Shown here: positions 16,934 through 25,785 of the stretch, piece after piece
How positions within the stretch are numbered: position 1 is the first letter of the stretch
Layout of the letters: every line of letters begins with the position of its first letter
Assembly: GCF_000620705.1 (NCBI RefSeq)
Contig: NZ_KK211171.1
Location: forward strand, 291,035-355,034
Direction of reading: 5' to 3'
Origin: Nocardioides sp. URHA0020
GTDB lineage: Bacteria; Actinomycetota; Actinomycetes; Propionibacteriales; Nocardioidaceae
DNA length: 64,000 nt
Position numbers and translations under genes: made by a program
The notes under the pieces: model-generated
Seen by the model: only the letters and a program-made list of their open reading frames with translations
Databases searched by the model: none
What the model was told of the DNA's origin: nothing

Positions 16934-17080
16934 GAGTTCGCAGATCTGCGCTCCACCTGTTGAAGCTCGCCACTCCCCCGCCCCGCAAGGTGACTGCCAG
17001 GGCAAATGCCACCCGTTGCTCATGGCCGGATCGAAACACACAACGCCGACAGAGCGACTGGGTCTGCGAACGAGCGTGTG

Positions 17081-17806
17081 TCACTTCGCCGCGTCCGGGC
17101 CGGGCCAGCTGCTCTCTGAGTACCAGGTCTCCTGGATGCTCCGGCGCATGGCGGACCGCTGCCGGAGCTGGATGACGATGCCGATGATCGCGAGCACCAG
17201 CAGGAGCAGGCTCCAACCGAAGCTGTCCGAGACGTGGTTAGTGAAGTCGCCCTCAGTGAAGTCGGAGGAGTTCAGCGAGCCGACCAGCAGCATGAGACCG
17301 CCGGTCACGCCGACAGCACCCGCGATCGAGCCGATGAGGACGAGCACGATCATCGGAACGTTCGCGAAAGCCGACACGAGACCGAAGACGATGCCGAGAG
17401 CCAGGCCCACCAAGGCGGCCACCCAGTCCCAGTCGAACCCGAAGGCAAGGATGATGCCCGAGCCGATCGCGAAGCCGGCCGCGCCCATGGCAATGACGAT
17501 GCCAAACCAATAGAAGAGGTAGGCCAGGACCGCGAATATCACGGCGAAGAGCAGGCCCAACGCCCAGCCGAGAACGGTGCCCAGAAAATGCTCGTCGGCG
17601 AACTCGGCGACGATTCCGGCACCGAAGGCAAAACCCGCGAAAAAGCCCCAGATGGGGATCACGAGGCGCAGCACAAACTGCCCGGTGAGAAGCATGGCGC
17701 CGCCAGCAATGATCGCGAGGACGCCCAGAATGATGTCGGCCATGCCTGCAATGTAGGGCTCTTGGGCCCGTTCGTTCCCGGGCGACACGTCCAAGGGCTG
17801 CGTCAT
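17081..17806 (-). CDS. Multi-pass membrane protein (DUF4203/TMEM198-like)
   Basis: A 241-residue protein with about seven hydrophobic helices rich in Gly, Ala and Phe (IPIWGFFAGFAFGAGIVAEF, LGWALGLLFAVIFAVLAYLF, IAMGAAGFAIGSGIILAFG). The repeated small-residue helix pattern fits the DUF4203/TMEM198 class. A short basic tail (RQRSAMRRSIQETWY) faces the cytoplasm. ATG 17743 (MADIILGVLAII) is an alternative start that removes 21 non-hydrophobic residues; neither start has a clear ribosome binding site. Function unknown. Confidence 0.7.
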   Translation of the reverse strand: MTQPLDVSPGNERAQEPYIAGMADIILGVLAIIAGGAMLLTGQFVLRLVIPIWGFFAGFAFGAGIVAEFADEHFLGTVLGWALGLLFAVIFAVLAYLFYWFGIVIAMGAAGFAIGSGIILAFGFDWDWVAALVGLALGIVFGLVSAFANVPMIVLVLIGSIAGAVGVTGGLMLLVGSLNSSDFTEGDFTNHVSDSFGWSLLLLVLAIIGIVIQLRQRSAMRRSIQETWYSESSWPGPDAAK

Positions 17807-17866
17807 TCCACCGCCATAGGGCGCGGTTCAGGACTGGATCCGTTACTGATCGGGTCGCGCTGCTTG

Positions 17867-18556
17867 TCACATGTCGCGATAGCGGGTTGCCTGTTCCAAG
17901 CTTTCCTGAAGCATCGCGGCGGTGACGGGGCGTGCCGTCCAGGTGGGGTAGTCGGTTCCCGGCGTGGCGTAGGGCTGCACGTAGGCGGCGGTGTCGCGCT
18001 GGTAGCGCCAACCCTCGGCGAGCGCTCCGACGTCGAGAGCGTCATAGCCGATCGAGTCGAGGAAGTCGGTGACCGTGACCTTGGCCGTCTCGTCGTTCCC
18101 CGCGATCGCGAGGACCGAGCGCTCCGGGTCGCCTGTGGGGCGATGCAGGACGGCGAGGTGATCGAAGTAGATGTTGTTGAAGGCTTTGACGACCGAGGAG
18201 TCGGGCAAGTGGACCTGCAACAACTCACTGGTCGTTGTCGACTCGTCATCGAGCTCGGCGATGTGGCCATCGCGGTCGGGGTAGTAGTTGTTGGTATCGA
18301 TCACGACCTTGCCCCGCAGCGGCTCGACCGGGACATCGCGGTACGCCTTCAGCGGCACCGTGACCACGACGAGGTCGCCTGCCGCTGCGGCCTCGGCCGA
18401 GGTGGCCGCCCTCGCCCGGGGGCCAAGCTCGGCGACCAGGTCGGCGAGGGTGTCGGGACCCCGACGATTGCTCAGCACTACGTCGTGGTCTGCGGCCACT
18501 GCTAGCCGAGCAATCGTGCTGCCGATGTTTCCACTGCCGATGAGTCCAAGGATCAT
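17867..18556 (-). CDS. F420-dependent NADP oxidoreductase-like protein
   Basis: A 229-residue protein. It opens with a Rossmann motif (MILGLIGSGNIGSTIARLAV) and the NADP-type SNRRGP after strand 2. VVVTVPLKAYRDVP and VIDTNNYYPDRDGH match the F420H2:NADP reductase-like family (Fno/YbjT-distant relatives), which transfer hydride between F420 or a related substrate and NADP. The segment VVKAFNNIYFDHL is typical. I start it at ATG 18556, right at the beta strand; the frame continues upstream without conserved residues. Actinobacteria make F420, so the assignment is plausible, but the true substrate is unknown. Confidence 0.8.
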   Translation of the reverse strand: MILGLIGSGNIGSTIARLAVAADHDVVLSNRRGPDTLADLVAELGPRARAATSAEAAAAGDLVVVTVPLKAYRDVPVEPLRGKVVIDTNNYYPDRDGHIAELDDESTTTSELLQVHLPDSSVVKAFNNIYFDHLAVLHRPTGDPERSVLAIAGNDETAKVTVTDFLDSIGYDALDVGALAEGWRYQRDTAAYVQPYATPGTDYPTWTARPVTAAMLQESLEQATRYRDM

Positions 18557-18796
18557 GACACGGCAACCAGCACCAGTCGGGCAGCATTCCCCCGCCTCTT
18601 GCCCGAGGAGCGGTACGGCAGACGAGCCTTCCCGCCGCGTGCCGGGCACCGCTTTGTACGCTCAACCTCGCCAATTCGAGTAGCCGTGGCTGGACAAGCG
18701 CTCAACTGTCACGCCGACGGCCCAACCACCGCCATGAGAACCAGCGCCCGATCTGCCGCGATCAGTGCATTGTCCCTGAGGATGGTTGCGCAAATG

Positions 18797-18833
18797 CGAA
18801 GGGCCCTCACAGTCAGACTGTGAGGGCCCTTCG
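18797..18833 (-). terminator. Terminator of the tRNA-fMet gene
   Basis: A perfect 17-bp stem (CGAAGGGCCCTCACAGT and complement) with a CAG loop begins 7 nt past the tRNA 3' end on the minus strand. It is followed by a short T-containing stretch. The 240 nt beyond it (18557-18796) hold no recognisable gene. Confidence 0.85.
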
Positions 18834-18840
18834 GCTTCTG

Positions 18841-18914
18841 TAGCGGGGGCAGGATTTGAACCTGCGACCTCTGGGTTATGAGCCCAGCGAGCTACCGAGC
18901 TGCTCCACCCCGCG
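18841..18914 (-). tRNA. Initiator tRNA-fMet (CAT)
   Basis: The minus strand begins CGCGGGGTGGAGCAGC and folds as a full cloverleaf. The anticodon CAT is at 18878-18880 in a CTGGG/CCCAG stem, with GGTTCAAATCC as the T-loop region. Three consecutive G-C pairs next to the anticodon loop (GGG/CCC) and the unpaired C1-U72 at the acceptor end are hallmarks of bacterial initiator tRNA. CCA is not encoded. It resembles the mycobacterial fMet gene as I remember it. Confidence 0.95.
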
Positions 18915-18926
18915 CCGGTGAAACCA

Positions 18927-18955
18927 ACCTTACAGACCGGCCGCGGGCCGGCCAA
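18927..18955 (-). promoter_or_regulatory. Promoter of tRNA-fMet
   Basis: On the minus strand TTGGCC (18950-18955), a 17-bp spacer and TAAGGT (18927-18932) are placed so that transcription starts a few nucleotides before the tRNA. A CCGGCC/GGCCGG hairpin (18937-18951) in the spacer may also end the upstream UPF0182 transcript. Confidence 0.55.
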
Positions 18956-18985
18956 ATCGGGGTCGCCGATGCGGGGTGGAGAGGC

Positions 18986-21900
18986 TCAGGAGGACGGGCT
19001 CGCTGACGCCGACGGGCTGGCCGAGGGCGAGCTCTTGGACCCGGAGCCGGCCTTGCTGCTCGAGCTCAACCTGACGGCGTCCGTGACCAGCTGCTGTGCC
19101 AGGCCGACCTGCTTCTGGTACTCGCCCAGATCACCGGAGTCGAGGGCCTTCTGAGCGTCGCTGAAGGCCTTCTCGGCGCCCGCGAGCTTGGCCTCGATCT
19201 GGGAGCTGATGCTGCCCGTCCCGCCGGTGCCCGGGTCGGTCGGCGTACCGTCGTCGCCCGGGTCGGTGACGACCCCACCGGACGCGCCGAGGAGATCGCG
19301 CAGGGCGCTCACGAGCGTGTTGCCGTAGCCGATGTTGTTGCCGTACTTCACGAGCACGTAGCGCAGGATCGGGTAGCTCGACTCGGACGCCGCCCGGCTC
19401 GCGTAGACGGGCTGGACGTACATCAGCCCCTCCCCGATGGGCAGGGTGAGCAGGTTGCCGTAGCGAGGCTCGGCACCGCTGCGGTTGAACTGCGCGATCA
19501 GGTCGGCGATGCCGGGATCGGAAGCGAAGGTGTTGGCCACCTGTCCCGGTCCGTCGACCGGGTTGCCCGTCGTCGGCAGCTGGAGCACCCGGATCTTGCC
19601 GTAGTCGGCGCTCGTGGCGTCGGAGTCCACGGAGACGAAGGACGCCAGGTTGTTCTTCTTGTACGGCACGTAGACCGAGGTCACCGAGAAGCGCGCGTCG
19701 TCGGAGCCCCCCGCGTTGTCGACGAACAGCCGGTACGGCGGCTGGAACTTGCCCGCCTTGTACGGGTCCTCGGGGACCTCCCAGCGGTTGTTGCCCTGGT
19801 AGAAGTCGCCCGGGTCCGTCACGTGGTAGCGCGCGTACTGGTAGCGCTGCACCTGGAAGAGGTCCTTGGGGTAGCGCACGTGCTGGAGCAGGTCGTCCGA
19901 GATCTCCGACTTCGGCAGCACCGTGCCGGGGAACGCCGACTCCCACGTCTTCAGGATCGGGTCGGTCTCGTCCCAGGCGTAGAGCGTGACCTCGCCGGTG
20001 TAGGCGTCGACGGTCGCCTTGACCGCGTTGCGCATGTAGTTGATCTCGTCGGTCGGCAGCGTCTGCAGGCCGGTCGTGGTCTGCAGCGAGTCGTCCGTCA
20101 TCTCGTCGAAGGAGTCCTTCTTCGAGTTCGGGTAGCGGTCGGTGGTGGTGTAGCCGTCGAGGATCCACTGGATCTTGCCGTCCACGATCGCCGGGTAGGG
20201 GTCGCTGTCGACGGTGAGCCAGGGTGCGACCTTCTCGACCCGCTCGCGCGGGGTGCGGTTGAAGAGGACCCGGCTGTTGCTGTAGACCCGCCCGGAGAGC
20301 AGGAAATTCGGCTCGCCGTACTTGACCGCGAACATCAGCTGGTTGAACGTGCTGCCCACGCTGGCGTCGCCCTTGCCGTCGAAGGTCGTGCTGTTCTGGT
20401 CGTCCTCCTCACCGGTCGGGAGGTTGAGCTCGACGTCCTTCGCGCCAGCACTCGGCTTGCCCACGATGGAGTACTGCGGGCTCTGCTCGCCGTAGTAGAT
20501 GCGGTCCTCGAACTTGCCCGGCAGCGAGCGCGCCAGACCGTCCTGGTCCGACGCCAGCCCCTGGGCCCACACGATGCCGGCGTCCGGGTCGGACGTGTCG
20601 GCGTTGGTGTCGATCTGCGCGCTGTTGTCCTCGGGCCGCTGGTTGGCGTACGCCGCGATGACCCCGTTGCCGTGGGTGTAGACGGTGTGCAGGTTGGACC
20701 AGTTGCGGTCCGACTCCGGGATGCCGGTCTGGTCGAGCTCGCGAGCGCCGATCACCAGGGCACGGTCGTTGCCGGCGATCGGGTAGCGGTCGACGTCGAG
20801 CACGCCGTTCACGGAGTAGTAGGCGCGCCCCTGCTGGATCTGCTCGAACGCCGGAGGGACCAGCTGCGGGTCCACCAGCGGGATCGACGAGGTCGTCTTG
20901 TCCAGGGCGGCGAGGGTCCCGGAGAGGCCGGCCGTCGGGTTGAAGTCCGTCAGCTCGACGTCACCGATGTCGTACGCCGCCCGCGTGGCGTCGATGTTGG
21001 CCTTGATGTACGGCGCCTCCCTGTCGGCCTCGGACGGCTTGACCTGGAACTGCTGCACGATGCCGGGCCAGATCAGGCCGAGCAGGATCGCCGACACGGC
21101 GAGCAGCGCCAGCCCGACCGACGGCAGCAGCCAGGTGCGACGCCAGACGTTGACGAAGAAGAGCACCGCGCAGATCACCGCGATGCCGACCAGGATGTTC
21201 TTGGCCGGCAGGATCGCGTTGTGCCCCGTGTAGTTCATGCCGGTGCCCAGCCCGCCCGAGCGGCTGACCAGGTCGAAGCGGTCCAGCCAGTAGTCCGCGG
21301 CCTTGGCCAACACGAAGAGCCCGAGGAGCACGGACAGCTGCACCTGCGCCGCTCCGGAGAGACGGTCACGGGTGGCCTGCAGCCGGATCCCGCCGTACAG
21401 GTAGTGGACGACCGCGGCGGCGATCAGCGCGACGACGAGCACCGCCATCGCGAAGTCGACGAGGTAGTGCAGCCAGGGCAGGTCGAAGACGTAGAAGCCG
21501 ATGTCCTTGTGGAACCACTTGTCCTTCTGGTCGAAGGGCACGCCGTGGCGCCACAGCAGGAAGTCGCGCCACTCCCCGATCGCCGAGCTGCCGGCGAAGG
21601 CACCGAGCACGACCGAGACACCGACGACCAGCCAGGTGCGGATCGGCGTCACCGCCTCGCGGTAGCGGTCGAGCCCGCTCTGCTCGGGTGAGCTCGGCCG
21701 GAAGAACGGCCGGAACCGGAAGGCGAGGTACATGTTCAGGCCGACGACCAGGCCCATCACCGCACCGAAGACGAGGAAGAGGCCGGCCTTGGTCCAGAAG
21801 AGCGTGGTGAAGACCTCGCCGTACCCGCCGTTCTTGTACCAGAGCCGGTCGGTGTAGAGCGACGCGAAGGTGGACAGGCCGAGGAACGCGAGCACCAGCA

Positions 21901-21991
21901 CCACCGCGGTGATGACCAGGGCGCGCGAGCGCCGCGAACCGCGCTGCGGCGGCGGAGCCCCCTGGGACTCCTCGTCGAACAGCTCACTCAT
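18986..21991 (-). CDS. UPF0182-family large membrane protein
   Basis: A 1001-residue protein of the COG1615/UPF0182 family. The N-terminal 320 residues hold about seven membrane helices (first: ALVITAVVLVLAFLGLSTFA). A large extracytoplasmic domain (about 340-900) follows, with conserved YSPQ-type blocks such as FPGTVLPKSEISDDLLQHVR, YPKDLFQVQR and YHVTDPGDFYQGNNRWEVPE. The tail has a coiled-coil-like part (SQIEAKLAGAEKAFSDAQKA) and a Ser/Ala-rich end. Function is unknown; it is conserved in actinobacteria. Its start overlaps the stop of the PPA1309-family gene by 8 nt, so the two are translationally coupled. Confidence 0.93.
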   Translation of the reverse strand: MSELFDEESQGAPPPQRGSRRSRALVITAVVLVLAFLGLSTFASLYTDRLWYKNGGYGEVFTTLFWTKAGLFLVFGAVMGLVVGLNMYLAFRFRPFFRPSSPEQSGLDRYREAVTPIRTWLVVGVSVVLGAFAGSSAIGEWRDFLLWRHGVPFDQKDKWFHKDIGFYVFDLPWLHYLVDFAMAVLVVALIAAAVVHYLYGGIRLQATRDRLSGAAQVQLSVLLGLFVLAKAADYWLDRFDLVSRSGGLGTGMNYTGHNAILPAKNILVGIAVICAVLFFVNVWRRTWLLPSVGLALLAVSAILLGLIWPGIVQQFQVKPSEADREAPYIKANIDATRAAYDIGDVELTDFNPTAGLSGTLAALDKTTSSIPLVDPQLVPPAFEQIQQGRAYYSVNGVLDVDRYPIAGNDRALVIGARELDQTGIPESDRNWSNLHTVYTHGNGVIAAYANQRPEDNSAQIDTNADTSDPDAGIVWAQGLASDQDGLARSLPGKFEDRIYYGEQSPQYSIVGKPSAGAKDVELNLPTGEEDDQNSTTFDGKGDASVGSTFNQLMFAVKYGEPNFLLSGRVYSNSRVLFNRTPRERVEKVAPWLTVDSDPYPAIVDGKIQWILDGYTTTDRYPNSKKDSFDEMTDDSLQTTTGLQTLPTDEINYMRNAVKATVDAYTGEVTLYAWDETDPILKTWESAFPGTVLPKSEISDDLLQHVRYPKDLFQVQRYQYARYHVTDPGDFYQGNNRWEVPEDPYKAGKFQPPYRLFVDNAGGSDDARFSVTSVYVPYKKNNLASFVSVDSDATSADYGKIRVLQLPTTGNPVDGPGQVANTFASDPGIADLIAQFNRSGAEPRYGNLLTLPIGEGLMYVQPVYASRAASESSYPILRYVLVKYGNNIGYGNTLVSALRDLLGASGGVVTDPGDDGTPTDPGTGGTGSISSQIEAKLAGAEKAFSDAQKALDSGDLGEYQKQVGLAQQLVTDAVRLSSSSKAGSGSKSSPSASPSASASPSS

Positions 21992-22571
21992 GCGTTGCCT
22001 CTCCCTGCTCCGGCTCGTCCTCGAGCGTCGCGCTCAACAGCTCCAGCAGCCCGGGCACCAGGTCGGCGCCGCCGACCACGGACTGGTCATCGTCGTGGGC
22101 CCGCAACCGCAGGGCGCAGTACGTCGCGCCGTCGCGGGTGACCCCGGCGACGATGCGCACCTCCTGACGGTCCGGGTGGTCGCGGGCGAACTCCTCGGCC
22201 GACGTCGGGTCCTCGGGGATCTGGTCGTCGACGCCCGGCGGCAGCACCAGCCGCTCGACCACCGCGGCACAGCCGGCCACGCCGGGCGGCCACACGATCG
22301 ATCCGAGCGACTCCTCGAGCGTCTGCCCGGGGGCGACCAGCTCCTGCTCGACCGGCGTCATCGAGCCGGCGGCGGACGCCTCGTCCAGGCCCATCATGGC
22401 CGCGAGCGCGGGCTCCTTGGCGACCAGCGCCGCGGTGTCGACCAGCGCATAGAGCCGCGAGGGCTGGTCCCAGCCGTCGGCGGCGATGTGGCTCTCGATC
22501 TCCAGGACGGCCGCGGCCAGGGCCGGATCCACGTCGTTGAAGCCGGGCAGCTCGGAGTCGTACTCGCTCAT
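21984..22571 (-). CDS. PPA1309-family protein
   Basis: A 195-residue acidic cytoplasmic protein (NDVDPALAAAVLEIESHIAA, DGWDQPSRLYALVDTAALV, then DGATYCALRLRAHDDDQSVV). This belongs to the PPA1309 group, found only in actinobacteria beside UPF0182 and the PDZ protease. No enzymatic motif is visible. It forms an operon with its neighbours: 10 nt after the protease gene and overlapping UPF0182. Confidence 0.85.
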   Translation of the reverse strand: MSEYDSELPGFNDVDPALAAAVLEIESHIAADGWDQPSRLYALVDTAALVAKEPALAAMMGLDEASAAGSMTPVEQELVAPGQTLEESLGSIVWPPGVAGCAAVVERLVLPPGVDDQIPEDPTSAEEFARDHPDRQEVRIVAGVTRDGATYCALRLRAHDDDQSVVGGADLVPGLLELLSATLEDEPEQGEATHE

Positions 22572-22581
22572 CTGGACTCAC

Positions 22582-23637
22582 TCATGAGGCATCGTCCCCA
22601 CAGGTGGGGAGCTTGGCGTCGGGGTCCTTGACCCACTTCTTGATCGACTCGAGGGCGCTGTGGGTGGTCGGAGCCTCCACGAGACGCATGTCGCCGTTGG
22701 GTGCACCGACCGCCTCGTCGCAGTTGTCCGGCGGCACCATGAAGAGCTGCGCGCCGTCGTTGCGGGCACCCGCGATCTTCTGCTGGATGCCGCCGATCGG
22801 GCCGACGTGGCCGGCCGCGTCGATGGTCCCGGTGCCCGCGATCGTGCGGCCGTCGGTCAACGAGCCCTTGGTCAGGGTGTCGTAGATGCCGAGGCTGAAC
22901 ATCAGGCCGGCGCTCGGACCGCCGATGTTGGGGTCGATGGCGATCGTCACGTCGACGGGGAACTTGGTGGTCGTGGTCCCGACCTGGATGCCGACCTGCG
23001 GGTGTCCGTCGACCTGGCGTGGCGTGACGCTCACCGTGACCGGCTTGCCCTTGCGGCGGACGCCGAGCTCGACCGGCTGGCCGGGGGTGGCCGCGGTCAC
23101 GGCGGCGACGAGCTCGTCGGAGTTGGCGACCTTCGTGCCGTCGACGCTGAGGATGACGTCGTCGGCCTGCAGCTTGCCGTCGGCCGGCGAGCCCTTCTCG
23201 ACACCGGAGACGAGCGCCTCGGTGACGTCGTACCCCAGCTCGGTCAGGGCGGCCGCGGTCGCCGCGTCCTGGGACGAGGTCATCTCGGCCTGCCCCTCCT
23301 TGCGGTCCTGCTCGACGGTGCCGCCCTCGGGATAGATGGCGTCCTTCGGGTAGACCGCGTCGGAGCGGCTGATCCAGGCCTGCATCAGCTCGAAGACGTT
23401 GTTGTGGGCGTCGCGCTGCGAGACGAAGACGGTGGTCATCCGCAGCTCGCCGTCGTCGGCGTACGTCGGCTTGCCCTTGATCTGGATGATCGACGCGCCC
23501 TCACCGTTGTCACCGAGGACGTTGACGGTCAGTCCGGGCTTGTACGTGACGTAGGGAAGGCCCTCGAAAGCGGCGCCCACCCACAGCGCGATCAGCAGCG
23601 GCACGGCCAGGAGGCCGGCAATGGTCCGCTGCGTCAT
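22582..23637 (-). CDS. Membrane-anchored PDZ/Lon-like serine protease (YlbL family)
   Basis: A 351-residue protein with an N-terminal anchor helix (TIAGLLAVPLLIALWVGAAF), a PDZ domain (about 145-205, GVEKGSPADGKLQADDVILS) and a Lon-type protease domain. The catalytic dyad is Ser242 (GGPSAGLMFSLG) and Lys287 (GGIQQKIAGA). Members of this family process membrane or secreted proteins; substrates are unknown here. I chose ATG 23637, preceded by GAGAGG, instead of the longer ATG at 23664. It heads the protease/PPA1309/UPF0182 operon. Confidence 0.9.
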   Translation of the reverse strand: MTQRTIAGLLAVPLLIALWVGAAFEGLPYVTYKPGLTVNVLGDNGEGASIIQIKGKPTYADDGELRMTTVFVSQRDAHNNVFELMQAWISRSDAVYPKDAIYPEGGTVEQDRKEGQAEMTSSQDAATAAALTELGYDVTEALVSGVEKGSPADGKLQADDVILSVDGTKVANSDELVAAVTAATPGQPVELGVRRKGKPVTVSVTPRQVDGHPQVGIQVGTTTTKFPVDVTIAIDPNIGGPSAGLMFSLGIYDTLTKGSLTDGRTIAGTGTIDAAGHVGPIGGIQQKIAGARNDGAQLFMVPPDNCDEAVGAPNGDMRLVEAPTTHSALESIKKWVKDPDAKLPTCGDDAS

Positions 23638-23688
23638 GGCGCCAACCCTCTCAGACCCGTCCAACGCCCGGACCGCCCGCCTGGGTCG

Positions 23689-23934
23689 TCAGGACGCTCG
23701 ACGCGACGGGCGTACGGCGATGCCGCTGCTGCGGTCGCGCTCCGGCTGCGGTGCGGCGTACCCCGGCGCGGGCCGTCGGCGACGTCGCGCGTCGTGCTCG
23801 AGCGCCCCAGCGAGCCGGCGTACGGCGACGTCGCGGTCGACCTCGCCGCGCCCCTCGCGGCCGAGCCAGGCGACCCAGAGCATGGCCAGGATCCCGACGA
23901 CGAGCGACGGCACGAGCCAGAGCAGGATCTCCAC
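23689..23934 (-). CDS. Small membrane protein with basic tail
   Basis: An 81-residue protein: one N-terminal helix (MEILLWLVPSLVVGILAMLW) and a long Arg-rich cytoplasmic tail. The same kind of small gene sits upstream of the YlbL-type protease in related actinobacteria, as far as I recall. No function can be assigned. A start at ATG 23934 puts the membrane helix at the very N-terminus. Confidence 0.6.
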   Translation of the reverse strand: MEILLWLVPSLVVGILAMLWVAWLGREGRGEVDRDVAVRRLAGALEHDARRRRRPAPGYAAPQPERDRSSGIAVRPSRRAS

Positions 23935-23983
23935 GGGTCGAGGCTAGGCACTCCGGCCGTGCCGGTCGGGGAGGCTCGCCCCG

Positions 23984-24409
23984 TCAGGGAGTGCCGACCC
24001 ATTCCTCGGTGCCATCGCCGAAGCGCTGGTGCTTCCAGATCGGCACCTCGGCCTTGAGGGTGTCGATCAGCGCCCGCGAGGCCGCGAACGCGTCACCGCG
24101 GTGGGACGACGTCGTCGCGACGACGACGGCGATGTCGCCGATGTCGAGGCTGCCGACGCGGTGGACGGCGGCGACCCCCTGCACGGCGTGCTCGGTCGCG
24201 ACCCGCTCGCATACCTCGCGGAGCCGGTCCAGGGCGCTGGGGTGGGCGGTGTAGTCGAGCCCGAGCACGCCCTTGCCGTGGTCGTGGTCGCGCACCCGTC
24301 CGACGAAGAGGGTCAGCCCGCCCGAGGCGTCGTCGTCGAGGGCGGCGACGACCTCGGCGACGTCGAGCGGGTCCTCGCGCAGGTCGACGAGGCGTACGGC
24401 GGAAGTCAC
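23984..24409 (-). CDS. moaE: Molybdopterin synthase catalytic subunit MoaE
   Basis: A 141-residue protein. Motifs are LTLFVGRVRDHDHGKGVLGL (substrate loop), then YTAHPSALDRL, HRVGSLDIGDIAVVVATTSS, HRGDAF and LKAEVPIWKHQRF with the catalytic lysine region. MoaE transfers sulfur from MoaD to precursor Z in molybdenum cofactor synthesis. No MoaD gene is adjacent. I start it at GTG 24409; an in-frame GTG at 24436 is possible. It is divergent from the metalloprotease gene with a 47-nt gap. Confidence 0.9.
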   Translation of the reverse strand: MTSAVRLVDLREDPLDVAEVVAALDDDASGGLTLFVGRVRDHDHGKGVLGLDYTAHPSALDRLREVCERVATEHAVQGVAAVHRVGSLDIGDIAVVVATTSSHRGDAFAASRALIDTLKAEVPIWKHQRFGDGTEEWVGTP

Positions 24410-24456
24410 GCGTCCGACCCTAGGGCAGGCGACCACGACACGAGTAGCGTGGAGCC

Positions 24457-25785
24457 ATGAGCGACAAGCCCGGTGACACCCCCGACGACGGCCAGAACCC
24501 CTTCAAGGGCACGCCGTTCGAGCAGCTCTTCGGCGCGGCCGCCGGCGGTGGCGGCGGCGCGATGCCGGACCTCAACCAGCTCTTCGGCCAGCTCCAGTCG
24601 ATGATGCAGCCGCACGACGGCCCGGTGAACTGGGACTTCGCGCTCGACCTGGCCCGCAAGACCGTGGCCCAGTCGCCCGACCCGACGCCCAGCCAGCGTC
24701 AGCAGGACGCCGTCGCCGACGCGATGCGCCTCGCCGACCACTGGCTCGACGCGACCACGGCGTTCCCGTCCGGGGTCACCGCACCGGCCGCGTGGAGCCG
24801 CGCCGAGTGGGTCGTGGGCACCACGGACGTGTGGAAGGTCCTGGTCGAGCCCATCGCCGAGTCGTCGGTCAACGCCCTCAGCGGCGCGCTGCCCGAGGAG
24901 GCGCAGGCCATGTCGGGCCCGCTGCTCGGCATCATCGGCAAGGCCGTCGGCGGCATGCTCGCCGGCCAGATCGGGTCGGGTCTCGGCGCCCTGGCCTCCG
25001 AGGTCCTCAGCGTCTCCGACATCGGCCTGCCCCTCTCGGCTCCCGGTCGGGGCGCGATCCTCACCACCAACCTCGATGCGTTCGCCGCCGACCTGGACGT
25101 GAGCGCCGACGACGTGCTCCTCTACGTCGCCCTGCGCGAGGCCGCCCACCAGCGGCTCTTCGCGCACGTGCCGTGGCTGCGCGACCACCTCATCGGCGCG
25201 GTCACCGACTACGCCCGCGGCATCGAGATCAACGCCGAGGGCATCCAGGCACGCATCGACGAGCAGATGCGCGGCGTCGACCCCACCAACCTCGAGGCGA
25301 TGCAGGAGCTGATGGAGGGCGGGATGTTCGAGCTCGAGCGCTCCCCCGCCCAGGAGGCCGCGCTGCAGCGGCTCGAGGTCGCGCTCGCGCTGGTCGAGGG
25401 ATGGGTCGACGACGTCGTCGGCCAGGCGACCGCCGAGCGGATGCCGACCGCCGCCAAGCTCCAGGAGATCTTCCGTCGTCGACGGGCCGCCGGGGGTCCT
25501 GCTGAGCAGACCTTCGCGACCCTGGTCGGTCTCGAGCTCCGGCCGCGCCGGCTGCGTGACGCCTCGACCCTGTGGGGCTCGCTGCGCACCCGGCAGGGCG
25601 CCGAGGCCCGCGACGGCGTGTGGATGCACCCCGACCTGCTGCCCACCCCGGCCGACCTCGACGACCCGCTGGGCTTCCGTGAGGACGCCTCGGCCCCGGA
25701 GGCCCTGACCGACGCGGACTTCGACGCCGAGCTGCAGAAGCTGCTCGACGGCCCGGACGACGCCCCCGCCCCCTCCCAGGAGTGA
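24457..25785 (+). CDS. Zinc-dependent metalloprotease of the DUF2342 family
   Basis: A 442-residue protein. A Gly-rich N-terminus (FEQLFGAAAGGGGGAMPDLN) precedes the zincin-like domain. The family core VALREAAHQRLFAHVPWLRD replaces a canonical HExxH with an ExxH-type site, and LERSPAQEAALQRLEVALAL plus VEGWVDDVV is conserved. Annotated as zinc-dependent metalloprotease or 'coenzyme F420 biosynthesis associated' hydrolase; the real substrate is not known. Its stop overlaps the start of the Nudix gene (GTGA), so they form an operon. Confidence 0.88.
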   Translation: MSDKPGDTPDDGQNPFKGTPFEQLFGAAAGGGGGAMPDLNQLFGQLQSMMQPHDGPVNWDFALDLARKTVAQSPDPTPSQRQQDAVADAMRLADHWLDATTAFPSGVTAPAAWSRAEWVVGTTDVWKVLVEPIAESSVNALSGALPEEAQAMSGPLLGIIGKAVGGMLAGQIGSGLGALASEVLSVSDIGLPLSAPGRGAILTTNLDAFAADLDVSADDVLLYVALREAAHQRLFAHVPWLRDHLIGAVTDYARGIEINAEGIQARIDEQMRGVDPTNLEAMQELMEGGMFELERSPAQEAALQRLEVALALVEGWVDDVVGQATAERMPTAAKLQEIFRRRRAAGGPAEQTFATLVGLELRPRRLRDASTLWGSLRTRQGAEARDGVWMHPDLLPTPADLDDPLGFREDASAPEALTDADFDAELQKLLDGPDDAPAPSQE

